This document shows positions 5,999 to 11,783 of a stretch of DNA of 11,783 bases, piece after piece. Numbering within the stretch: the first letter of the stretch is position 1; each line of letters begins with the position of its first letter. The DNA is from Dehalococcoidales bacterium (GTDB lineage Bacteria; Chloroflexota; Dehalococcoidia; Dehalococcoidales; ARS1013): the NCBI GenBank assembly GCA_002690375.1, contig NZEH01000038.1, positions 1 to 11,783 of the forward strand, read 5' to 3'. Below the pieces are notes generated by a model. That model had not been told where the DNA came from. It made no database searches and saw only the letters and a program-made list of their open reading frames with translations. Both the position numbers and the translations under genes were made by a program.

Positions 5999-6027
5999 AT
6001 CTTAGGTCTTGGTAATGAAGTTGTCAA
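5999..6027 (-). promoter_or_regulatory. promoter of the DUF5661-like / blue-copper / flavodiiron operon
   Basis: On the minus strand, TTGACA (6027-6022), a 17 bp spacer and TAAGAT (6004-5999), about 31 bp before the ATG at 5968. No other good promoter is seen before the blue-copper gene, so transcription of the two intact genes probably passes through the decayed one. Confidence 0.6.
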
Positions 6028-6102
6028 CGCTTCGGACATGCAGTTACGACACTTAATAGAAGTCACGTGGAAGAAAACATAAGGTAAAATCATTTTCATG
6101 GG

Positions 6103-6131
6103 TTGCCGTATAAAGGCAAGTAAGCTAATAT
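6103..6131 (+). promoter_or_regulatory. probable promoter of the YjbQ-family gene
   Basis: TTGCCG (6103-6108), a 17 bp spacer and TAATAT (6126-6131), ending 35 bp before the ATG at 6167. It is divergent from the promoter at 5999-6027. Confidence 0.45.
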
Positions 6132-6166
6132 CTCTGAAAGAATTAGAGAATAGTTGGAGGAAGCCC

Positions 6167-6580
6167 ATGAAGTCGGTAACAAAGTACCTATGGTTTAGCA
6201 CTAGGAACCACCGGGAATTCATCAATATTACAGATGAGGTAGAGAATTTGGTAAGCGGCAGTGGTATAAGTGAAGGCTTTATCCTCGTATCAGCCATGCA
6301 TATTACAGCGGGGGTATACGTTAATGATGCTGAGACCGGCTTGATTGCAGATATTGAGGAATGGCTAGAGGAGCTAGCGCCCTATAGACCAGACTATAGA
6401 CACCATGGCACAGGTGAAGCTAACGGAGATGCTCATTTAAAGAGCTTGCTAGTCCATCATCAGGTCATTGTGCCTATAACCCAGGGGAAGCTAGACATCG
6501 GCCCGTGGCAGCAGATTTACTATGCTGAGTTTGACGGTCAGCGCAGAAAACGAGTTATTCTGAAGGCACTGGGGGAGTGA
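6167..6580 (+). CDS. yjbQ: YjbQ-family protein (UPF0047; secondary thiamine-phosphate synthase family)
   Basis: 137 residues, the full family length. Conserved family blocks are present: the [17 protein letters not shown] segment (residues 43-59), [14 protein letters not shown] (79-92) and [20 protein letters not shown] (107-126) followed by RKRV. The Escherichia coli homologue has been described as having weak thiamine-phosphate synthase activity, but the physiological role of the family is unsettled. The ATG at 6167 is chosen because GGAGG lies 6 nt upstream and the family pattern starts here; the longer reading from 6098 adds 23 residues without family similarity. It appears monocistronic under its own promoter. 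No thiamine genes are nearby, so context does not help assign a role. Confidence 0.93.
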   Translation: MKSVTKYLWFSTRNHREFINITDEVENLVSGSGISEGFILVSAMHITAGVYVNDAETGLIADIEEWLEELAPYRPDYRHHGTGEANGDAHLKSLLVHHQVIVPITQGKLDIGPWQQIYYAEFDGQRRKRVILKALGE

Positions 6581-6669
6581 GATAGATTTGATGCTGTAGT
6601 CGTCAAACACGTGCTCGAAAACTTACGCTACGATTCATCGGAATACTATTGACGAACACTTTTGAATGA

Positions 6670-6831
6670 GATAAAGTTAACCTGTTGATCTTGGGCGAGG
6701 GACAAATAACTGTTGTAAGGTTGGGAAAAGATGCTTTTTCTCAAAGAAAAGTTCGGGAGATGCTCAATACCATCCACCATACCGAATGTATAGAGCGCCT
6801 GAATAATATAGCAGCCAAGCCCAAATTTTAG
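6670..6831 (+). other. unrecognised short ORF or gene remnant upstream of rsmD
   Basis: An open frame from 6670 to TAG at 6829-6831 reads like real protein: ITVVRLGKDAFSQRKVREML and then NTIHHTECIERLNNIAAKPK. It has no ATG or ribosome binding site; the only start-like codons are CTG/TTG near 6682-6693. Just upstream an in-frame TGA (6667) ends a further open stretch. It looks like the 3' end of a decayed gene whose beginning lies in 6590-6670, but I cannot name a family. The rest of the 6581-6842 gap holds nothing clear. Confidence 0.3.
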
Positions 6832-6842
6832 TTTACTATATT

Positions 6843-7397
6843 ATGAGAGCTATTGCCGGTAAAGCAAAAGGCTGTATACTTAGGTCCCCGAAGGGGACCA
6901 GAACCCGTCCGGCGACGGAGTTAGTGCGGGGGGCAATTTTTTCAATGCTAGAAGCCCTTACCAGCGACTGGAGCCGGGTGCTTGACCTGTTCTCTGGAAG
7001 TGGCTCTCTAGGTATTGAGGCGCTAAGCCGTGGTGCTGGCTTGGTTGACTTTGTTGAACACCAGCCGCGGTGTTGTGATATAATTAGGGAGAATCTAGAA
7101 AAGACAAGGCTTGGAGACAAGGCCCACGTTTATTGTTGTAGTGTAGCTAAGGCAATTTCCTTTCTTGATGAGGAGTATCATATTATACTGATGGACCCGC
7201 CCTATTTTAATTCGGCTATAGATAGAGTTATCCTCAAGCTGGCAGACTCTAAACTGGTGGGGGAAGAGACCATTTTAGTGGTGACCCACTCGCCTCACCG
7301 ACCACTAAGTTCAAGTTATGCTGCGCTAGAGCTTATTAAAGAGCACCGCCACGGCGATAGCGTTATCGCCTTATATCGGAAGGAGGCTAGGCTTTGA
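6843..7397 (+). CDS. rsmD: 16S rRNA (guanine966-N2)-methyltransferase RsmD
   Basis: 184 residues, normal for RsmD. The N-terminus MRAIAGKAKG, the TRPATELVRGAIFSML segment (21-36), the AdoMet-binding loop DLFSGSGSLGIEALSRGA (48-65) and the catalytic DPPY (118-121) are all diagnostic. The enzyme methylates G966 of 16S rRNA during small-subunit assembly. No Shine-Dalgarno is visible before the ATG at 6843 (the upstream bases are AT-rich), although MRxIAG is the standard family start. The stop TGA overlaps the TTG start of coaD, the common rsmD-coaD arrangement. Confidence 0.96.
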   Translation: MRAIAGKAKGCILRSPKGTRTRPATELVRGAIFSMLEALTSDWSRVLDLFSGSGSLGIEALSRGAGLVDFVEHQPRCCDIIRENLEKTRLGDKAHVYCCSVAKAISFLDEEYHIILMDPPYFNSAIDRVILKLADSKLVGEETILVVTHSPHRPLSSSYAALELIKEHRHGDSVIALYRKEARL

Positions 7398-7882
7398 TCA
7401 TTGCCATCTATCCCGGTAGCTTTGACCCCATAACCAACGGACATATTGACGTTGCCCAAAGAGCGAGCCGGATTTTTAGTAAGCTTATTATCGGTGTCTA
7501 TGATACCTCATATGAGCACCCACTGTTCATTGTCAAGGAGAGGGTGGAGATGGCCCAGCAGGCAGTAACTCATCTGCCTAATGTCGAGGTGCAACCTTTC
7601 AGCGGCCTCGCTGTCAAGTTCGCCAAAAGGGTAAAGGCACAAGCTATGGTAAGAGGATTGAGAGTGAGTGCCGATTTTGAACGGGAGTTTGACATGGCGA
7701 TGATGAACCGGAGATTAAATCCTGAGTTAGAGCTGGTCTGTCTAATGGCAAAACCGGAATATCAATTTCTTTCTTCTAGCTTGCTAAAAGAGGTGTCCAG
7801 ACTAGGTGGTAGCATTCATGACCTCGTCCCCAAACATGTGGCTCAAGCTTTAACAAAGAAGGTAGGTGCCAATGAAATGTAG
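7394..7882 (+). CDS. coaD: phosphopantetheine adenylyltransferase CoaD
   Basis: 162 residues, normal length. The nucleotidyltransferase motif YPGSFDPITNGHIDV (6-20) contains the T/HxGH-type ATP site at T14-x-G-H17. RGLRVSADFEREFDMAMMNR and the FLSSSLLKEVSRLGG segment are also family hallmarks. It adenylates 4'-phosphopantetheine to dephospho-CoA, the fourth step of coenzyme A synthesis from pantothenate. The start is TTG at 7394, decided by AAGGAGG (7380-7386) with 7 nt spacing and by the fixed distance of the PGSFDP motif from the N-terminus. The start overlaps the rsmD stop (TTGA), indicating translational coupling. Confidence 0.97.
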   Translation: MIIAIYPGSFDPITNGHIDVAQRASRIFSKLIIGVYDTSYEHPLFIVKERVEMAQQAVTHLPNVEVQPFSGLAVKFAKRVKAQAMVRGLRVSADFEREFDMAMMNRRLNPELELVCLMAKPEYQFLSSSLLKEVSRLGGSIHDLVPKHVAQALTKKVGANEM

Positions 7883-7960
7883 AGGCTACTAAAAGAAGAA
7901 AAATTTCGCTCTAAAGCAACCCAATTTTTTAAGGTATAGTATCAGGAGGGAATAGATTTT

Positions 7961-8227
7961 ATGGCATATAAAATTACAGATGAATGTATCAGTTGTGGCG
8001 CCTGTGAACCGGACTGTCCTAATGAGGCAATCACTGAAGGGGAGATAATTTATGTAGTTGATATAGATAAATGCACCGAGTGCGTTGGTAGCCATGAAGC
8101 CCGGCAGTGCGTTGAAATCTGCCCGGTAGACTGTTGCATCCCTGACCCGGAGCATGAGGAAACCCAGGAGCAGTTACTGGAAAAGTGGAAAAGTTTACAC
8201 CCGGGGGAAACCCCAAAGGCTACCTAA
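7961..8227 (+). CDS. Alvin-type 2[4Fe-4S] ferredoxin
   Basis: 88 residues. The first cluster motif is C9-x2-C12-x2-C15-x3-C19-P. The second is C38-x2-C41-x8-C50-x3-C54-P. The eight-residue insertion in the second motif and the acidic, helical C-terminal extension (residues 60-88) are the marks of the Allochromatium vinosum type, whose members have unusually low-potential clusters and work as soluble cytoplasmic carriers. AGGAGG lies 11 nt before the ATG. A gap of 78 nt separates it from coaD; a TATAGT sequence at about 7935 could be a -10 box, but no good -35 is seen. Bases 8228-8374 after it hold no gene. Confidence 0.93.
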   Translation: MAYKITDECISCGACEPDCPNEAITEGEIIYVVDIDKCTECVGSHEARQCVEICPVDCCIPDPEHEETQEQLLEKWKSLHPGETPKAT

Positions 8228-8374
8228 ATAGCACACATAAAGGACAGCCACTGGCACATAATAAATTATAAGCTAGCTATTGGCTATCTCCACTAGGCTT
8301 AATCTTTAGCCAACTTCGCGCTTACCAGCCTAGGGAATGCCGGCAACTATATCAGTATGGGGTAGCCTCGTCTG

Positions 8375-8860
8375 TTACTGGAAGAAGGAGCGTATAGCAT
8401 CAAACTCACTGGGCAATAGTCCCAGAACCAGTGGGAATTTATCCAGTAGCAATAGTGCCAGTAGTGACTCAGTAACCAGCCCGCTGCCGAAGAATGTTAT
8501 CCAGGTAGCCAGAAGTGAGCTCCAGAGTGTGGCGCCCAGCAGCAAACCAAATACAGCACCGCCAACATGGTCCATCCAACCCAGTATCCCCTTTCGGGTG
8601 GCAGACTTTATCAACCGTGCCAGCACAGCGACGATGGTCGTGACTACCACCACTATCAGGATAAAGGCGACGATATTAGCCGCATTTTCATTGGGGATGA
8701 AGGTAAGTAGCCCAGAGAGGGGCTGGTAGAAATTACCGGCCAAGATTACGCCAATTATGAGACCAGCCAGCAACAAAGCAGACTTTATCAGCCCCCGCCT
8801 CAAGCCGACTAAGGCAGGAACAACCAGAGCTACTAGAATAACTATATCAAGCCAGTTCAT
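8375..8860 (-). CDS. CvpA-family membrane protein
   Basis: 161 residues with four hydrophobic segments (about 5-20, 24-42, 62-84 and 98-128). The N-terminus MNWLDIVILV followed by VGLRRGLIKS and the GILGWMDHVGGAVFGLLLGA segment match the CvpA family. Family members are inner-membrane proteins; Escherichia coli CvpA was named for colicin V production and has since been linked to envelope stress tolerance, but the biochemical role is unknown. The Shine-Dalgarno is weak (GGA, 7 nt from the ATG). It lies downstream of proC on the same strand, but a separate promoter in the 77 bp gap suggests independent expression. It converges with the ferredoxin gene. Confidence 0.85.
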   Translation of the reverse strand: MNWLDIVILVALVVPALVGLRRGLIKSALLLAGLIIGVILAGNFYQPLSGLLTFIPNENAANIVAFILIVVVVTTIVAVLARLIKSATRKGILGWMDHVGGAVFGLLLGATLWSSLLATWITFFGSGLVTESLLALLLLDKFPLVLGLLPSEFDAIRSFFQ

Positions 8861-8891
8861 AGCTTATTCCATTTTTGTCTCTAGGTAAGAC

Positions 8892-8900
8892 ATTATAACA
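8892..8900 (-). promoter_or_regulatory. extended -10 promoter for the CvpA-family gene
   Basis: On the minus strand, TGTTATAAT, a perfect TATAAT with the TGn extension, lies about 31 bp before the ATG at 8860. No convincing -35 box is seen, as is usual for extended -10 promoters. Confidence 0.5.
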
Positions 8901-8937
8901 CAGATGGATAAAGAGGAGATGTCTACCATCATGGTGC

Positions 8938-9741
8938 TTACTGATTCCCCAGCTTCTTGGCTTTAGTATAGGCAGCAGCCACCGCCCGCCTGGCTAGCTC
9001 TCTTAAATGCCCTTCTTCAAATACTTTAATAGCTTCGGCGGTGGTGCCGCCGGGGGAGGTAACCATTCTCCGAAGCTCGGCAAGCTCCTTTTCTGACTTT
9101 TGAGCAAAGTCAGATGACCCCAGTACCGTTTGAGAAACTAGCTCCCGGGCTATATCCTGAGGCAGACCGATAGCCACCGCAGCTTGGGCCAGCGACTCCA
9201 TAAAGAGGAAAACATAAGCCGGACCGCTGCCACTTACGGCAGTAGCCATATCAAGATAGCGCTCATCAGTAACATAAATCTTTTTGCCCATAACCTTCAG
9301 GATAGAGCCGGCCCACGCTTTCTGTTTTTGGCTTACCTCGGCGGTAGCTGCCCAGACAGTTATGCCCTGACCAATCTGGGCTGGGGTATTGGGCATCGCC
9401 CGAATTATGGAGTGATGCCTTAGACCACTTTGCAAAGTATCAATACCAGCCCCAGCGATAATGGATAGCACCAATTGTGATGGCTTGAGCTGACCACCGA
9501 GTTCAGTCATCAAATCAGCTAAATTCTGTGGTTTGATAGCCAAAATGATGATATTACCCCGGCTCAAAGCCTCAAGGTTACTGTCGGTGGTATAAACGTC
9601 ATATTGTTCGGTAAGGTGCTGGCGGCGAGCCTGATTCACATCACTAACCGAGATAGCCTCGGGAGTGCTTAAGCCTTTTCTTAAGATGGCTGACAGCATG
9701 GCTTCTCCCATATTGCCGCCGCCAATAAAGGCTGTTTTCAT
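8938..9741 (-). CDS. proC: pyrroline-5-carboxylate reductase ProC
   Basis: 267 residues from ATG at 9741, normal for the enzyme. The N-terminal Rossmann motif FIGGGNMGEAM, the AVSGSGPAYVFLFMESLAQA helix segment and the signature VTSPGGTTAEAI near the C-terminus identify it. It reduces 1-pyrroline-5-carboxylate to L-proline with NAD(P)H in the cytoplasm, the last step of proline synthesis. A start at 9762 is possible (seven more residues, overlapping leuS by 14 nt). ATG at 9741 is preferred because MKTAFIGGG is the usual family start and AGAGGT lies 10 nt upstream. It follows the leuS stop by 7 nt, so the two are probably cotranscribed. Confidence 0.95.
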   Translation of the reverse strand: MKTAFIGGGNMGEAMLSAILRKGLSTPEAISVSDVNQARRQHLTEQYDVYTTDSNLEALSRGNIIILAIKPQNLADLMTELGGQLKPSQLVLSIIAGAGIDTLQSGLRHHSIIRAMPNTPAQIGQGITVWAATAEVSQKQKAWAGSILKVMGKKIYVTDERYLDMATAVSGSGPAYVFLFMESLAQAAVAIGLPQDIARELVSQTVLGSSDFAQKSEKELAELRRMVTSPGGTTAEAIKVFEEGHLRELARRAVAAAYTKAKKLGNQ

Positions 9742-9748
9742 ATTCTTA

Positions 9749-11783
9749 TTAACCTCTTCCATTTAATCCCTTTCCCCTGACCACCAGATTAACGAGCCGC
9801 CCCGGAACATAGATTATCTTGGCAATTTTCTTGCCTTCAACATAAGTCTTCACTCGTGGTCTTTCCAGCACGAGCTTTCTAGCTTCATCTTCAGTAATAG
9901 ATGCTGGAACGGTAATCCGGTCACGCAATTTGCCATTTATCTGAACCACTAAGGTAATCTCTTCATCTTTAGCCAGTGCCTCGTCCCACTTGGGCCAGCT
10001 CTGGTTATGAATGCTGTAGCTATGTCCCGTCCGCTGCCACAATTCCTCAGTGAGGTGGGGAGCGGTAGGTGCCAGCAATAGTAGCAAGCTATCTATAGAT
10101 TCTTTCAAGGCTTTATGGGGGACTTTTCTCCTCTCATTTTCTTTCATTAGGTAGTTTGTAAACTCCATAAGGGCGGCCAGCATGGTATTAAAGCGCATTT
10201 TCTCAAGGTCTTGGGTTACTTTCCTGATAGTCTGGTGAGTAATCCGCCTTAACTCTCTAGAAGCTTCTACAGAAGTCCCTGAAGTCGCATCTGTTATTTC
10301 CCGACTATATACGGCTAGCATCAGTTTCCACAGCCGGTTGAGCCAGCGACTTATACCGCTGATGCCGCTATCATCCCATTCACCACCCTGCTCCCAAGGC
10401 CCGATAAACATAAGATAGGCACGAACAGCATCAGCCCCCAGCTCAGAGACATATTCGTCTGGGGTAATGACATTACCTCGTGATTTACTCATCTTTTGTT
10501 TAGCGGCAATGATAATCCCCTGGTTAAACAGGCGGCTAAAGGGCTCATCAAAATTAACTAGCCTCATATCCCGAATAGCCTTGGCAAAGAAGCGAGCATA
10601 GAGCAAGTGCATAACGGCATGCTCGGCACCACCAGTATAGAGGTCCACTGGTAGCCAGTAGCGTATCCTGTCAGGGTCAAATGCTGCTGTATCACTGTGT
10701 GGGCTGGTATAGCGCAGGAAATACCACGAGGAACACATAAAGGTATCCATGGTATCTGTTTCCCGCTTGGCGGGGCGGTCACATTTAGGGCAGGTAGTCC
10801 CCACAAACTGCTCATTGTATTTTAGAGGTGATTCACCAGTAGGCCTAAACTCAGCATCGGGAGGTAGCAATACCGGTAGGTCTTCCTCTGGAACTGGGAC
10901 AATGCCACAGCTAGAGCAATAGACCATGGGTATCGGTGCTCCCCAGTATCGCTGGCGGGAGATAAGCCAGTCGCGGAGCTTGTAGCTTACGGTTCGTTCC
11001 CCCCATCTCTTTTCTTCCAGAAACCGAGAGACTGCTTCTATGCCCGCCTCACTGGGTAAGCCGTCAAATTGCCATGAGTTGACCATGATACCCGGCTCAA
11101 TATATGCCTCATCTAGTTCTTCTTTCTGCCACTTCGGCGGTGCTATCACCATCCGTATTGGCAGGTTATATTTCTTAGCAAAAGCAAAGTCGCGCTCATC
11201 ATGAGCTGGTACTGCCATCACCGCCCCCGTCCCATAGCCGGCTAGAACATAATCGGCAATCCAGATAGGCACCGGCTCTCCAGTAAGCCTGTTTTTCACA
11301 TACGCCCCGATGAAGAGTCCGTCCTTTTCTTTTTCAGTAGACAAGCGTTCAATTTCAGTCTGTCTTCTGGATTTGGCTATATATTCCTCTACTTCGGTTT
11401 TTTTATCTGGCGAGGTAAGCCGGGCTATCAGTGGATGCTCCGGAGCCAGCACCATAAAGGTAACACCGAAGATAGTATCGGGGCGGGTGGTAAAGACACG
11501 AATCTCCTTTTCCTTAACTTCAGGGTGGCTAAGGGCAAAGGAAATCTCAGTGCCATAGCTTTTGCCCACCCAGTTTCTCTGCGTTGCCTTAAGCTGCTCT
11601 GGCCAGTTAATACCATTATGTTCTATAAGTTCATCGGCATATCTCAGGATGCGAAAGAACCACTGCTCTAAATCCCGATGGATTATGGCTGCCTGACAAC
11701 GCTCGCATAAGCCGTCTACCACCTGCTCGTTGGCCAGCACCGTTTGGCAGTCACGACACCAGCTAACTGGCGCCCTAGCCCGA
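9749..11783 (-). CDS. leuS: leucyl-tRNA synthetase LeuRS (N-terminus beyond window)
   Basis: The open frame continues without a stop to the right edge (677 residues present; about 130-140 are missing, including the HIGH motif). A GTG at 11740 is internal: the codons before it read APVSWCRDCQT, part of the LeuRS zinc-binding region, continued by ANEQVVDGLCERC. The editing (CP1) domain shows GTGAVMAVPAHDERDFAF, with the conserved Asp used to reject mischarged tRNA. A second zinc module has CSSC and CPKC. SWYFLRYTSP, YTGGAEHAVMHLLYARFF and the KMSKSRGNV ATP-binding motif follow, then the anticodon-binding domain and C-terminal domain. The domain order with the zinc module inside the catalytic region is the bacterial type. 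It charges tRNA-Leu. Proline gene proC follows directly. Confidence 0.97.
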   Translation of the reverse strand, partial: RARAPVSWCRDCQTVLANEQVVDGLCERCQAAIIHRDLEQWFFRILRYADELIEHNGINWPEQLKATQRNWVGKSYGTEISFALSHPEVKEKEIRVFTTRPDTIFGVTFMVLAPEHPLIARLTSPDKKTEVEEYIAKSRRQTEIERLSTEKEKDGLFIGAYVKNRLTGEPVPIWIADYVLAGYGTGAVMAVPAHDERDFAFAKKYNLPIRMVIAPPKWQKEELDEAYIEPGIMVNSWQFDGLPSEAGIEAVSRFLEEKRWGERTVSYKLRDWLISRQRYWGAPIPMVYCSSCGIVPVPEEDLPVLLPPDAEFRPTGESPLKYNEQFVGTTCPKCDRPAKRETDTMDTFMCSSWYFLRYTSPHSDTAAFDPDRIRYWLPVDLYTGGAEHAVMHLLYARFFAKAIRDMRLVNFDEPFSRLFNQGIIIAAKQKMSKSRGNVITPDEYVSELGADAVRAYLMFIGPWEQGGEWDDSGISGISRWLNRLWKLMLAVYSREITDATSGTSVEASRELRRITHQTIRKVTQDLEKMRFNTMLAALMEFTNYLMKENERRKVPHKALKESIDSLLLLLAPTAPHLTEELWQRTGHSYSIHNQSWPKWDEALAKDEEITLVVQINGKLRDRITVPASITEDEARKLVLERPRVKTYVEGKKIAKIIYVPGRLVNLVVRGKGLNGRG

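Noticed and set aside
6098..6166. N-terminal extension of the YjbQ-family protein from ATG at 6098
   Set aside because: The extra 23 residues lack family similarity and overlap the predicted promoter, while ATG at 6167 has a strong ribosome binding site.
5911..6297. 128-codon minus-strand open frame across the divergent intergenic region and into the YjbQ gene
   Set aside because: It lies opposite well-supported yjbQ coding sequence, has no family-like motif, and its other half overlaps the DUF5661-like remnant in another frame.
8280..8333. Two interleaved 7 bp inverted repeats (TTGGCTA/TAGCCAA and CTAGGCT/AGCCTAG) between the ferredoxin and CvpA-family genes
   Set aside because: Stems are short, loops are 20-27 nt and no U-run follows on either strand, so neither a terminator nor an attenuator can be supported; chance is likely.
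11738..11740. GTG as the start codon of leuS
   Set aside because: The frame stays open to the window edge and the codons before it encode conserved LeuRS residues, so the gene is cut by the window rather than starting here.

Overview
The window looks like a chromosomal segment of an anaerobic, moderate-GC bacterium. The gene content (Tat-exported ferredoxin, NapH/NosR-like polyferredoxin, flavodiiron protein, Alvin-type ferredoxin) and the Pro/Thr-rich linkers of its exported proteins fit an uncultured Chloroflexota, probably Dehalococcoidia. That placement is inference from gene style, not from a marker gene.

Region 1 (1-3444, minus strand) is an electron-transfer cluster. Reading with transcription, it holds a small membrane-anchored CuA-like cupredoxin, a 490-residue membrane polyferredoxin with a C-terminal membrane domain, and a soluble CBS-pair protein. 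The first two overlap by ATGA, and the polyferredoxin stop codon lies inside the CBS ribosome binding site, so these three form one operon. A Tat-exported [4Fe-4S] protein follows and runs off the left edge. It has its own leader, with two good sigma70-type promoters, a hairpin and a possible 20-codon leader ORF. The operon promoter lies in one copy of a ~104 bp direct repeat.

Region 2 (3492-3608, plus strand) is a tRNA-Val(CAC) with its own promoter.

Region 3 (3736-6027, minus strand) is a second redox operon. It holds a decayed small gene resembling the DUF5661 family, an amicyanin-like blue-copper protein with a C-terminal membrane tail, and a flavodiiron protein (O2 or NO reduction). A TTGACA-17-TAAGAT promoter precedes the decayed gene.

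Region 4 (6103-8227, plus strand) carries a YjbQ-family protein, an unrecognised ORF remnant, rsmD and coaD (overlapping, coaD starting at TTG), and an Alvin-type 2[4Fe-4S] ferredoxin.

Region 5 (8375-11783, minus strand) carries a CvpA-family membrane protein with its own extended -10 promoter, and the adjoining leuS and proC pair. LeuS lacks its N-terminus because the window ends.

Taken together, regions 1 and 3 place two different copper proteins, two membrane or exported Fe-S proteins and an oxygen/NO-scavenging flavoenzyme within 6 kb. This suggests an extracytoplasmic electron-transfer and oxidative-stress locus whose terminal partner may lie left of the window.
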